Positions 45,346 through 55,884 of a stretch of 64,000 nucleotides of DNA are shown here, one piece after another. Under the pieces are notes generated by a model. That model had not been told where the DNA came from, searched no databases, and was given only the letters and a program-made list of their open reading frames with translations. The translations under genes were made by a program, and so were the position numbers. Positions within the stretch are counted from its first letter, which is position 1, and each line of letters starts with the position of its first letter. Where the stretch lies: positions 69,993,087-70,057,086 of the forward strand of contig OX326956.1 of assembly GCA_946800325.1 (NCBI GenBank). The letters are read 5' to 3'. This DNA is from Luzula sylvatica (taxonomy: Eukaryota; Streptophyta; Magnoliopsida; Poales; Juncaceae).

Positions 45346-48168
45346 TTACTCGATCAAATATTTCATTAGTTTTGCTACATGTATCATCACAAATACGTAG
45401 ATCGCGTCGAAAATGTTGTCGATTTTTTGAAAAAAGCGGCACCTCCAATTTTGTTTGAACATAAGAACACCCAAAAATAACCAAAATCCAAATCCCAAGC
45501 CAATTACGGTAAACAAGTATAGAAGTATTTCATCCAAATGATCATTGTCGTTTTGCACAACATCGTTCGGTAAAGTTTGTTCGGTATTACAACTCTTATT
45601 CAACGGAGAGCCACATAGATAAGCATTACCTATGTATATATAGGGGTCCAAAAGGGTTTGCAATTGATTTCCAGTTGGAATTTCTCCCGAGAGATTATTG
45701 TAAGAAAGATTTAATTTAGCTAAAAAGTTCAAGTTACTTAGGCTATGTGGAATTATACCCGAAAGCTCATTCATTCTAAGGTCCAGAGACTCAAGCAGCC
45801 GCATATTACCAATTTCCATCGGTATAGTTCCGTTTAAGTTGTTGTTGGATAAATTTAAGTTTATTAGTCCAAGAAGAGCAAACATACTTCTGGGTATCAC
45901 ACCCGTTAAATTATTTCCCGACAGATCGATGCTTTTCAACAAAATAAGGTTAGTTGAATACATGCGTTCGGAACCCTTCATAGATAATGACATGCTAATA
46001 TTATAATAATTATTATCTCCTTGTTCAAAATCGGCATATGTTGAATTACTTTCGAGGTTCTTGTTTGGTGAAGTCATTACCAACATCTTATCCATATGAA
46101 GAGGTATTAAACCGGAAATATTGTTATCACCAAGATCTAACACTTGAATATTAGTTAGATATACTAGTTGTGTCGGGATGTCCCCAGAAAATAAATTTGA
46201 TCGTAATCGTAGTACATTTAAGTTGGTCATTTCTCCTAACCATTTCGGTATTCGTCCATAAAATTGATTTTCTCCGAGATCAATAATAGATAATTGTTTG
46301 CATAATCGCAAGCTTGAAGGAAACTCTCCAATCAAATTATTATTATTAAGTTGCAATGAAATTAGCTTGCTTAAATTGCTCATAGAACTTGGAATTGTCC
46401 CACTAATGTTATTATTTGCTAAATTCACTATATTCAACGTGTTAGGCCAACAATGGGGGAGATCTCCGTAAATATTATTATTTGAGAGATCTAATATTTG
46501 TAGATTTTTTAATCCACAAATATATTGGTCCATGATATCACTAATGAGATTATTAGACATTACTAGAATACTTAACATTGGGGTATTAAATTTGAGTGGC
46601 AATGGTCCTGAAAAGTAGTTAGATGATAGATCCACTGAAATTATGGATTGAGGTAAAGAAGGAATCGTCCCTTGAAATTGGTTATTATTTAACGTTATCG
46701 TTTCCAGTTCAGATAAATTTTCCAGACTTGACAGATTTCCGAAGATTTGATTATTTGACAAGTCTATGTCTCTTGGAGATGTGAAATTCCGAAACCAATA
46801 AGGTAAGCTATCCACAATTGAAGTGTTTGATAGACTGATCCTTCCTAAGCTAGTTTGATTTCGGAACCATGATGGGAACTTAGGCCCCAATATACAATCT
46901 CTCAGATAAAGTTGTTGGAGTTGAAAAGAAGGAATCCAATTATTGGTCCTTATATTGATGGTTATAGAATTATAAGATAAGTCCACAAATTGTAGTCGTG
47001 ACAAATTAGTCAGGTGTACTTCCGATATCTCTCCTACAAAAGAATTTTGGTTAAGTGAAATTTCAGTAAGGTTAGCTAAGTATCCTATTTCGGCCGGTAT
47101 TGTCCCAGTTAAATTATTCTGATCAAGAGTAAATACAATTAAGTTAGTCATTTTGTGGATCCATCCACTTAAATTTCCGGTCAAACTAGTATTTGATAGA
47201 ATTAGAACTTCTAACTTTGCCAATGTGTCACTTGACAATTTGCTAACTAAATCAGTTATGTCTTCATTTATATGTATATTATACAACTCAAGGTCAGTTA
47301 GATTATGGAGATTATGAAGTAGTGGAAATGGACCCTCTAAGTAATTGATCAATACTAGTTGGTTAAGTGAATTTAAATTACCCAACGTATTGGGAATTTG
47401 ACCGATGAATCCGCAAGATTTGAGAGAGAGGGATGTTAAACCAGTTATCTTCCCGATCCAACTCGGTATGGGAGTATTAAAGTTGTTATTTTCGAGATAA
47501 ATTTCTGTTAGAGAGGAGAAGTTTACAGTGGGAAGAGATGATGGGATTGGCGTAAAATTATCTCCATACAAGGACAAGGATTTTAGGGATGGCAACATGT
47601 TCAACGCTTCGACCCATTCTCTTGAATCCTCAAGGTTTACACCAAACAATGATAGATCTTTCAGAGAAGTTAGGTGTGATAAATACCACAAGTTATTAAT
47701 AGAAAGATCTGCTGAACCTCCGGAGCCGAGGTAAAGAGTTTGTAGTTTAGACATGTTACTGATTTGAGGAGGTATTATTCCTGATAATTCTGTCGTCTCC
47801 AAGTCTAGATATTCTAAATTTCTAAATGAGCAAATGAATTTCGGAAATTTCGTGCCACTAAAATCATTGTACCCGAGTTCTAGATGTTTTAATTCAATGA
47901 GAACAAGCAAAGAGGGGCTGATCTCACCGCTAGAGATAAGGCCGAAAGTTGCCAGATTGAGTTTGATGACATGACCGGTATGATTGCTACACTCGATACC
48001 AACCCATCTACAACAATTAAGCCCTTTCCATGAAGCTAAACTGTTTCCCGGGTCCATCATACCCGCCTTGAATTCGATTAGCGCATCTCGTTCCACTTGC
48101 AGGCAACAGTTTGCTACAATATATTGAGTAACCAAGAGGCTAAGGAGGAAAACTGGCAAGAAACTCAT
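45346..48168 (-). CDS. LRR receptor-like protein (RLP), EIX/Cf type
   Basis: Intronless, 940 residues, no kinase domain. The order is signal peptide (about 1-20); N-terminal cap with ERDALIEFKAG and the pair CCRWVGIEC; some 27-29 extracytoplasmic leucine-rich repeats of about 24 residues with many N-glycosylation sites; a non-repeat island (about 692-745, ending just before SIDLSGNNLTG); four last repeats; a cap CGSPLNKSC; an acidic stretch; one membrane helix (about 881-904) containing GLGFG, a GxxxG motif; and a 36-residue tail with YVFV, which fits the YxxPhi endocytosis motif described for tomato Eix receptors. RLPs of this type sense microbial or apoplastic ligands and signal with SOBIR1/BAK1-type kinases. 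The class is clear; the ligand is unknown. Reading is uninterrupted, so the gene is probably functional. Confidence 0.95.
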   Translation of the reverse strand: MSFLPVFLLSLLVTQYIVANCCLQVERDALIEFKAGMMDPGNSLASWKGLNCCRWVGIECSNHTGHVIKLNLATFGLISSGEISPSLLVLIELKHLELGYNDFSGTKFPKFICSFRNLEYLDLETTELSGIIPPQISNMSKLQTLYLGSGGSADLSINNLWYLSHLTSLKDLSLFGVNLEDSREWVEALNMLPSLKSLSLYGDNFTPIPSSLPTVNFSSLTEIYLENNNFNTPIPSWIGKITGLTSLSLKSCGFIGQIPNTLGNLNSLNQLVLINYLEGPFPLLHNLHNLTDLELYNIHINEDITDLVSKLSSDTLAKLEVLILSNTSLTGNLSGWIHKMTNLIVFTLDQNNLTGTIPAEIGYLANLTEISLNQNSFVGEISEVHLTNLSRLQFVDLSYNSITINIRTNNWIPSFQLQQLYLRDCILGPKFPSWFRNQTSLGRISLSNTSIVDSLPYWFRNFTSPRDIDLSNNQIFGNLSSLENLSELETITLNNNQFQGTIPSLPQSIISVDLSSNYFSGPLPLKFNTPMLSILVMSNNLISDIMDQYICGLKNLQILDLSNNNIYGDLPHCWPNTLNIVNLANNNISGTIPSSMSNLSKLISLQLNNNNLIGEFPSSLRLCKQLSIIDLGENQFYGRIPKWLGEMTNLNVLRLRSNLFSGDIPTQLVYLTNIQVLDLGDNNISGLIPLHMDKMLVMTSPNKNLESNSTYADFEQGDNNYYNISMSLSMKGSERMYSTNLILLKSIDLSGNNLTGVIPRSMFALLGLINLNLSNNNLNGTIPMEIGNMRLLESLDLRMNELSGIIPHSLSNLNFLAKLNLSYNNLSGEIPTGNQLQTLLDPYIYIGNAYLCGSPLNKSCNTEQTLPNDVVQNDNDHLDEILLYLFTVIGLGFGFWLFLGVLMFKQNWRCRFFQKIDNIFDAIYVFVMIHVAKLMKYLIE

Positions 48169-48235
48169 ATTTCAATTGGCTTTTAGTACAGAATAATGAA
48201 AAATTCACTTGTTGATGATTCGGAAAGAATTTCAT

Positions 48236-48250
48236 GTATATTATATATAC
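48236..48250 (-). promoter_or_regulatory. TATA-like element of the RLP gene
   Basis: The minus strand reads GTATATATAATATAC about 70 bases upstream of the RLP start codon, a plausible TATA box with a short 5' leader. Confidence 0.5.
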
Positions 48251-49668
48251 TGCTGAGTGCTGAGTGCTGCACTTAGACTTAGCACTCTTTTGTTTTGAAC
48301 ATTTGTCGAATAACTTTTTGAGTGGAAGACTTTTCAGTACATATTTGGTGGTTATGAAATTACTTCGACTAAGCCACTGATGACTTTATCACCATTACGG
48401 ATGAAAAATCGAGCTGTGCCAAACCCACTGCCAGAAAAGAAAAAAATACTAGGACCAAGCAAAATATTTGGTCTTTATTTTGATAATCTCTTACAACCCC
48501 ACTGCCAGAATTCCCTTCTCCCCCATCTCGCACCACACAAACCAGAGCCAATCGAGCTGTGCCAAGAAATATGAACATGTCGCGGCTTATTAAACCGCTG
48601 AGATGGTGAAATCCGGTATGGTAGTGGGTCTTGACACAATGACACTGGTTCAACCATTGCTCACTTCATTAACCATACTAGAACAATACCGCGCTACGCT
48701 GAGGGTTATTATATTTTTTTTCATTTCTGATCAATAAAAATAGAGCATGTAAAAATAATATATAATTTGAAATAATTTATAACACAAAAGTAAGTTCAAA
48801 TATAATTGAATATGATTTCCGCCCAACTTTCAGATTTAGTTGATAAAATTTAGTTATCTAATAATTTCATTGTCCCATCAACTTAAAAATAACAATAACA
48901 TGAATTAGATTTATCCAGAAATAAAAAAAAATTATATGTTGTTATCTTTTGCGAATTTTACAAATAGTTTGTATACGTAATTATTGTAAGATGTTCCATA
49001 TTTATATATTGCATTGAAGAAAATCAGGTGAAAAGAAAAATATTACACAATTTCTAATTTCTACTCCAATACTGCAAGAAAAATAAATCCAAGATAAATA
49101 TCTTGAGAATTCCAATTTCTACTCCACCACCAAGTACTTATAACTCCACCACCAAGTGGTTTATAACTTGTTAAAATGTTGAAAAGCTATCTACTAAAAT
49201 CTAAAATCTTGGAAAAGCTTAACCTCGTTTCAGTATACTTGCTTCATTTTTCTTAGATCGCCATGACCCTTTTATACTATCTCCTCTTTAAATAGCCAAA
49301 AAAATTAAAAATAAACAAAATTGGAAGAAAAAAAATAAAAAGAAACAAAATAATTAACAAACTTGACCAGAAAAAATTAAAAATCCACTACTGAGGGAGA
49401 AGCTTATAAAAACAGAAATGTGTTTTTTTCATGATCTTTTTCAGCATGTCTTTCACTTCATTCTCTTCACTTCACTTACTATTCAGACCTATTTTCTATC
49501 CTCTTGAAATGAACAAAGAAGCATGTATAGCCATGCTTCAATCCACTCAATGACCATACTTCTTTATAATTTCTTATTTTTTACCCAAAGTCGTGGACCT
49601 CTCCATGCAATGTGTAAATCGAAATGTAGAATATTATTACGTGGCTTCTTCTCGAGGTAAACAAGTAG
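48251..49668. other. Upstream region of the RLP gene
   Basis: No gene supported. At about 48,410 and 48,552 the 15-mer ATCGAGCTGTGCCAA appears twice, a small direct duplication. The rest is AT-rich with no element ends recognised. Confidence 0.4.
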
Positions 49669-50498
49669 ACTATGAAAATTACCCGCGCTTCGCTGCGGAA
49701 TATATTATTTAGTAATTCAAATGTGATTAATTTATTTTCTAAATAGTCAAATAAAAACCAACGTGACCAAATAATATTACAAGCACATAAAAAAAAGCTT
49801 ACTTAGAAAATAAACAATATATACGAAAAAGAATCAACCCAAAATTACATATATAAATCACAAATTAATCACATAAATAAAAATTTAATTACAAATCCTA
49901 ATATCCAAGTGTATTGCCACGAGTACAGATCAAGTTGAGCAACAAAAATGATACAATTATCTGAATCTGAATTCTTGAAGGCGCCATACTAAATAAGAAC
50001 CAGATTATACAAATCGCACATGGATTTCTTCATTTCTTCTATCAATAAGAACCTTTGTGACACTTTCATCAAAAAAATAATCAAGTAACCTGAGAAAATC
50101 TGAATTTTTAATTATCAACAATTCATGGACTTATTTGCAATTACCAATAATGCATGGTTCTTTTCGCAAATATGCATTTATTACATTAAAACGAACTTCA
50201 GTGAGTATTCGCAAATATTCATTTATTACTTGAAAAGGTCCCAATTTCCAATCATCAACATTTCAAAGTCTTTATTGCAATTATAAAAAATACAGGGTTC
50301 TATTTACAAATGTTTCTTATTACCTTAAGAAGAACCGGTGAGTATTCCCTTTATTCCAAGATTCATTGCTTCTAATCTCTATTATGCTTATACTTCATCC
50401 TAAAAGCAAAGACAAACTAAAAAAATCATTTCAAATTAAAAAAAAATAGATTTCTGGACCTTCAAAAATTAAAAAATAAAATGATTAATACAAATAAA

Positions 50499-51085
50499 TT
50501 AAATAACAAAATATTTCGAGAATACTAAAATGGAAGGTATTATTACCAGGTCGCAAAGCTCTTGTGATGTACTGACTTTTCTCGACCCGTTACAGTCATC
50601 TCCATTATAGGCCCTATCTCGAAGCCTCGATTTAATATTGGAAACAAATTCGACAGCCATATTTTTGCTTAACAAATATAAACTGAAACCTGTAATTTTT
50701 TGAAAATAATGAAATATATGAATATTTTGAATGAGATTAGATATCAGACGACTTAATGTGGAACCATGATACCTACAAAAAACTTCATAATAAAAAAGAG
50801 AACACATTTAAACTAAGAAAATTTTGAATTTTAAATTAGGGTAAATTAATTGAGAAATTTACGATTTTGACCGAACTATGAATTTCTGCTCGTTGGGTTT
50901 CGCCAATGCATTGTTATAGTACCAAACAAGTTTAACCTACAAAGATTTGAACACAATATTAAATTTAAATTAAATTGGAAGTTCAAAATTTGAAATAAAC
51001 CTGAAAATTAAATAATATATATATAAAACCTGCTAAATTAGTCCCTTTTACCACGTTCATCTCTTCCACCGTACCCGTCTAAAAA
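50499..51085 (-). pseudogene. Exon-like fragments inside the Helitron-like element
   Basis: On the minus strand, acceptor-like TTTTTAG at about 51,080 precedes an open piece (GTVEEMNVVKGTNLAG) with a donor-like GTTTTA. A 102-codon frame at 50807-50499 includes MAVEFVSNIKSRLRDRAYNG. A similar acceptor-exon start lies outside the element at about 52,112. I cannot identify the protein; the arrangement suggests a captured or carried gene in decay. Confidence 0.3.
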
Positions 51086-51282
51086 CAGAAATAAAATAAA
51101 ATATCATAAAAGGACACCAACTTTATTTTAATCCATGTAAAAGAAAAGAAACTTAGAAATGGGTGAAATTTAATTTCCCAACAAATGGTACTAATTAGGG
51201 CTCAATAAATTAAAATCATGTAGAATCTCCCTCTCCCATTAAAAGTTGGATACTAAGAATATGGTGAGGCCACGTCACCAGT

Positions 51283-51435
51283 ACTGTTCACAGCCTGTTA
51301 CTGTTCACAGCCGGGTACTGTTCACTATCAAATACTGTTTGCGACCGGTACTGTTCACTATCGGGGTACTGTTCACTATCGGGTACTGTTCACGTTACTG
51401 TTTAATTAGGTACTGTTCATATTTTACTGTTCACT
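51283..51435. repeat. TACTGTTCAC minisatellite
   Basis: About nine imperfect copies of a 12-19 base unit around GGTACTGTTCAC(TATCG), followed by two T-runs. It lies inside the Helitron-like element. Confidence 0.85.
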
Positions 51436-51869
51436 CTATTTTTTTTTTTTTTTTTACGTTTTTTTTTTTTTTTTTACGTATGCCTTGTATTCTAAATAAA
51501 ATATTTGAATTTTTTTTTTGGAACATATGATATGTTTTGAGGAAGAAAAAAGTTTGTATTTATTGCATAATACTTGTGAGACTATTTAATATCAGATTTT
51601 TTTTTTTAAATTAACATTTATGAAGATTACTTTTGTTTTGCACTTATAACGTTTTAGATAAAATTATTATTTTATAATCATAACAAATTTTGAAAAATCC
51701 CAGTGAAGCGCGAGAAATATTTCTATTTTCTTATCAAATAATATATCAAATAATATATTCCGCAGCGAAATAATATATCAAATAATATATAAAATTATTA
51801 CTTTTGCTTATTATATTATTTCTTATCAAATAATATATCCCGCAGCGAAGCGCGGGCTATTTTCCTAGT

Positions 51870-52854
51870 AAATATAAAGAAGCTGTAAAGGGATTTCTTC
51901 ACCAGTATCTTCTGAAACACTCGGCACCAATAGTCCCCATTCTGTGTTTGTCCCCTTGCGTACTAATACCTCTCATGCCGATTCATATCGACTGACAGAA
52001 CAAAACTGAATATATCAAAGATCGGTATTCGCCAGTGGCAAGTGGATAGCCATCGCCTCCGCTTCTCGCTTTGGTCATTGGCCTCTAATAGTCCAATAAA
52101 TTCTACCATACCCGCCTAAAAACAAAAAACAGAAATTAAACAAAATATCAAAAAATGACCCCAATTTTATTTTAATCCAAGGTCAAAGAAAAGAAATTTA
52201 GAAAAGGGTATACATGAAATACCTCACTTTTTTTAAGTTTTCTGACGCAACACTAATTTTTTTGGTTCACATCCGTCCTAAAAGTGAAAATTAATTTATA
52301 AACAACAAATGGTATTAGCCGGTAATTAACAAAACTCATCAATTATAAAAAAATAGCATGAGAAATAAATTTTAACCTTTGGTTCATCTTCATCAGATGA
52401 GTCGAGCAAAAGAGGTGCCTCCTCCTCTTTACTCTCTTCTCTTGGAGCATCAATTTCAGTTTTAAAATGCCTCCTTTTTGTGGCTTTTAAGATATTGGTG
52501 AAATTTAGATGAATTGTAAGAAACTATTTTTAAAAAAAAAAATACCCCTAATTAACTTAAAAAAAACTAATTTCAGTTACCAAAAAAATAAAATACAAAT
52601 TTCAGTTAATAAACATTGATTCCCCTCTACCTCACTCATACATCACAGACTCTTGTTCTTCTTTCTTTACCTGCAACAATTCCATTCCCATATTCAAAAT
52701 GCTATACTCAAAGAAAGGTATCATTCAATGAAGAAATCGGGTGGCTTCGAGCTACTTGTCCAGCGGCAGATAGCTTCGTGTTGCTTCTCTATGTTAGGGT
52801 TTTAAGCTGTTAAGGGCTTATTTGTGAATAGTAGAAAAGAGGAGGGCCTCTTGG
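51870..52854. other. Interval with exon-like minus-strand segments
   Basis: On the minus strand, a TTTTTAG acceptor near 52,112 opens AGMVEFIGLLEANDQSEKRR. A piece at about 52,497-52,378 reads ATKRRHFKTEIDAPREESKE followed by an acidic Ser/Asp/Glu run and a donor-like GGTTAA. About 100 bp at 52,105-52,215 is repeated, at roughly 80% by eye, at 51,060-51,165 inside the neighbouring element. This may be a decayed multi-exon gene of unknown identity. Confidence 0.35.
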
Positions 52855-53225
52855 TTATTTACCAATTCAAATAAGGCGCCAAGAGTCGGGTGAACTGGGT
52901 GTGTGAGCCGGTAGAGTTATTAGTGCGTTGATTGGAGGGATCATGCATTAATTGTGAACCGGACTGGTCACTGGGTGAGCTTGGACGTGGTGTATGGACC
53001 GGAAGACTTGTGATGAGATTGCATTGGTGAGAGCAAGCATTTATTACAAGACCGGATTTCAATTACCGTTAATTACTGTTATTACTTATGTTTTTACTTG
53101 TCGTAATTACTGAGTATAAGTAGGGTTGTAATTGTATGTTTTATATGCGTTGTAATAACTGGATTTCATTTCTATTGAATGAACTCTCTCCCTCGTTGGT
53201 TCGTCACCTGAACGACCGAGGCGTT
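52855..53225 (+). mobile_element. Probable gypsy-type LTR (plus strand)
   Basis: A less AT-rich stretch with a TATA-like GAGTATAAGTAGGG, a transcribed-region-like segment ending CTCCCTCGTTGGTTCGTCA, then a short leader into a gag start at 53280. This is how the 5' end of a Ty3/gypsy element looks. The outer boundary is uncertain and no second LTR was found in the window. Confidence 0.5.
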
Positions 53226-53279
53226 TTTCCCATTTTAATCCAAATTGTTTGAGAAATTGATCGAATTCGTAGTCGAACA

Positions 53280-53471
53280 ATGGCGAAGGTGAGATCCCAA
53301 ATCGAGAAAGATACGATGATGGTGGCCGCGAGTGACTCCACTGGAGCAGATCCTGAGAAAAGAATCCAGCTGCTCGAGTATGAGATGCAAGGGCTACGTT
53401 CTTCGCAATCCAGAGTGGAAGGGGTCTTGATGAGGCATGATGATGATTTCAAATCCATGAAAGAGATGATG
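53280..53471 (+). pseudogene. Truncated gypsy gag start
   Basis: From ATG at 53280 the frame reads MAKVRSQIEKDTMMVAAS and then a coiled-coil-like RIQLLEYEMQGLRSSQSRVE, typical of the N-terminus of plant gypsy Gag proteins. After about 63 residues the sequence passes into RLP-derived DNA (from about 53,472) lying in the opposite orientation, where the frame ends by chance. Everything downstream in the retroelement has been lost. Confidence 0.5.
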
Positions 53472-54610
53472 TGCCGAATTTCGGTCGGTATTGTTCCAAT
53501 TTAGTATTTGTTGGACAAGTTTAAGTTTCTTAATCCAAAAAGAACCGTTATAGTTCGTGGTATCTCGCCAACTAGATTATTTCTCGATAGATCGATACTT
53601 GTCACGAGAAGAGGGTAGCCGTATACACCATCTCTACACCTTTCGTAGATATTGAAATGCTTACATAATTAAAATCATCGTTCCATGAATCATTCTTCAG
53701 ATATTCATTTGACAAAGTCATTGCCAGCATATTATTTAGATAACCGGGTATTAAGCCCGAAAGATTATTATTACCCACATCTAACACATGAAGTGTAGTT
53801 AGATACGATAATTGCAATGGGATATCATCGATAAACAAGTTAGATCGTAATTGAAGTACTGTTAAATTTGACAATTTCCCTAACCATTCTGGTATTTGTC
53901 CATAAAATTGGTTTTCTCCAAGATCAATAATAGACAAGTTTTTACAATATCGCAAGCTCGGAGGAAACTTACCTTCTAAATTATTATTGTTGAGTCGTAA
54001 TGCCCATAGCCCATCTAAATTACGTAGAGAACTAGAAATGTTACCACTAATTTTATTGTTTGCTAAATTTATTATTTGTAACTTGTCGGGCCAACAATCA
54101 GGGAGGTCTCGAGAAATAATATTTCTTGATAGATCCTCAAGAATTTGCAAGTTTATCAATCCTCAAATATAACCCATGGTACCACTAATGAAATTATAAG
54201 GGAGAATTAGAGTATTTAAGAATGGTGTTTTGAATTTGGGTGGCAATGGTCCCGAAAAGGAGTTATATGATAGATCCACTAATGTTGAGGAATAAGGTAC
54301 ATATGGGATTGTCCCATGAAATTGGTTATGACTTAATATTATCGCGTCCAGATGAGAGAAATTTTCAACACTTGGTGATAGATTTTTGAAGATTTGATTG
54401 TTCGACAAATCTATGGATGATATAGATGACAAATTCCAAAACCAGTCAGGTATACTATCAACAATTGAAGTGGTTGACATAACGATAATGATTAATTGGG
54501 ATTGATTTGTGAGCCATGATCGGAACTTTTACAATTCCTTCGATGAAATTGTTGAATTTGAAATGACGGAATCCAATTGGTGCTTATATTAATGGTGATA
54601 GAATCGGAAT
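53472..54610 (-). pseudogene. Broken receptor-like protein (RLP) copy
   Basis: Reading from 54610 to 53472, it matches the middle to C-terminal leucine-rich repeats and the start of the post-island repeats of the RLP at 45346. Recognisable pieces are TSIVDSIPDWFWN, LPDCWPDKLQIINLANN, IDLGENQFYGQIPEWLG and LDVGNNNLSGLIP. It has a frame break near 54,163, a frame shift after the island region near 53,606 (the SIDLSRNNLVGEIP repeat continues in another frame), and an in-frame stop near 53,503. The N-terminal half, the membrane helix and the tail are missing. The 3' side ends in the gypsy gag fragment. Confidence 0.9.
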
Positions 54611-54618
54611 CTAATTCC

Positions 54619-54993
54619 ATTTTTTTTTTTTTAATGGTATCCAACGAACGATCGCTTGTCGTTGATGATACCTTATGTTTTGCATTTAATATTATATTTC
54701 CCTACATATTGTAATCAAAGATAAATTAAAAACAAACTATTCAATATTATTTATTATGCTAACAATGTCTTGACCAAAGTTGCGCCATTTCCATTGATTT
54801 TGTTGCAATATGACGTTGTTTTTATTTTTCCTCGGAAGATTCGTCCATTCCGTTCTGGCCAGATCGTCCACGTCGTCGCTATGAGAATTGTGTCCCACAC
54901 TGTTCTTTGGGTCTTGTCGATCTTACTCCTGTTGTTCCACCAGAATTGTAGTAGAGTTTGGTTTTGAGTTGGAGTCATCATGTTATCGATACG
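54619..54993 (-). mobile_element. 3' end of a LINE (non-LTR retrotransposon)
   Basis: The minus-strand frame ending at 54754 encodes the C-terminal zf-RVT-type tail of plant LINE ORF2: FWWNNRSKID, WDTILIATTWTIWPERNGRI and a final INGNGATLVKTLLA. A 3' UTR of about 120 bases follows, ending in a hairpin between GGTATC and GATACC and then a poly-A tail of about 12 (T-run at 54620-54632). The 5' side is truncated where the copia-type LTR begins at 54994. Its 3' tail resembles that of the SINE at 61094-61247. Confidence 0.7.
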
Positions 54994-55580
54994 TGTAGGA
55001 TTATACACACGAATTTAGAGGTTTGCAGCGGAATTATTTCGTATGTATAACCTAATTCTACCGGGATCACATTCGAAAAATCATCAAAAAGGAAGAGTAA
55101 TCAGAATTTTACCTCGTACAAGTTAGTACGTTATGCCCTCTTCTCCAGATCTCGTGAACCTTCTCCAAGGATTGCTCTTGCACTCCCTCTACTCGTGTCC
55201 ACCTCGATTTCGTCTGATCAGAACCGCCAACACCGTTCTAGTCAGTGTTACGATTATATCTCTCAAGAAATTACTCAGATCTCCTATTTTTCTCTGGATC
55301 TCACTTTGAAATTCTGTGGGAGAAAGAAGAAATTTCGGCGGCCAGAATTAGGTCAGAAATTCGGCAGCCCCTAGGAGAGAGAAACTCGAAATCAGAATTA
55401 TATTTATAGGCAAAATTAGGTTAAAACCCTAGCTTTCGGATTGGGCCGAAATTAGGTTAAAACCCTAATTATCTGAATGGTCTGAATGGGCCCGAAAATA
55501 GATTAAATCCTAATTATCTGAAATTAGGTTAAATCCCTAATAATATTAACGGCCCAATTCTGACTGCAGATTTGCCTACA
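54994..55580 (-). mobile_element. Probable copia-type LTR (minus strand)
   Basis: Bounded by TGTAGG at 54994 and CCTACA ending at 55580 on the plus strand, a TG...CA structure with 6-base inverted ends. On the minus strand it has a TATA box (GCCTATAAATATAATTC, about 55,400-55,416) followed by a leader-like region. The bases outside (ATACG and TAATA) are not a target duplication, so it is not a clean solo LTR. On the minus strand, the sequence upstream of it has a weak purine tract (CTTGGAAGAA), so it may be the 3' LTR of an element extending to the right. Confidence 0.55.
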
Positions 55581-55884
55581 TAATATAAATTCTTCCAAGT
55601 TAATTCTTAAGCCATATTTTCTTTCAATACGATCATGTATAATTTTGAAGGAAATACAGTTTTGGATCAACGATAAAATGGTACGTATAAGGACAAACGA
55701 ACGCACGAGTTCGTGGACATAAATAATGTGTATATTAGATACACATATGTATATTGGATATACATAGTTAAATTGATAAGAAACGGTTTTACAAGAAACC
55801 AGAAAATTCAGTTTAAACAATTTTAGTAGAACTGGCATACCTTTCAGATAACAACTCCAATTTGAATGGTTCAAATTAGGTTGG
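55581..55884. other. Decayed retroelement sequence
   Basis: Between the LTR and the reverse transcriptase fragment; no clear RNase H domain can be read. Two short related segments (ACAACTCCAATTTGAATGG and GAACTCCAATTGGGCTGG, the latter further right at about 56,025) suggest a local duplication. Confidence 0.35.

Larger units (their letters stand above)
49669..51869. mobile_element. Hairpin-ended Helitron-like element, 2.2 kb
   Basis: The left end reads ACTATGAAAATTACCCGCGC, then TTCGCTGCGG. The right end read in reverse is ACTAGGAAAATAGCCCGCGC, then TTCGCTGCGGG. Read forward, the right end is a GC hairpin (CCCGCAGCGAAGCGCGGG), CTATTTTC and CTAG with T next, the Helitron 3' signature. The inverted left copy makes the ends symmetrical over about 45 bases. 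Degenerate extra copies of the end occur at about 51,700 and 51,760. The interior contains exon-like minus-strand pieces. No helicase was recognised. It separates the intact RLP from its broken paralogue. Confidence 0.6.

Noticed and set aside
45191..45484. 97-codon minus-strand frame overlapping the RLP 3' end
   Set aside because: It overlaps the RLP C-terminal coding region in another frame and shows no domain.
47528..47734. Plus-strand 68-codon frame within the RLP gene
   Set aside because: Antisense shadow of the RLP coding sequence with no features of its own.
54994..55580. Clean solo LTR
   Set aside because: The flanking pentamers (ATACG and TAATA) do not match, so no target duplication supports a solo LTR.
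55524..55874. 116-codon minus-strand frame as RNase H
   Set aside because: No RNase H motif can be read, and part of it lies within the LTR at 54994-55580.
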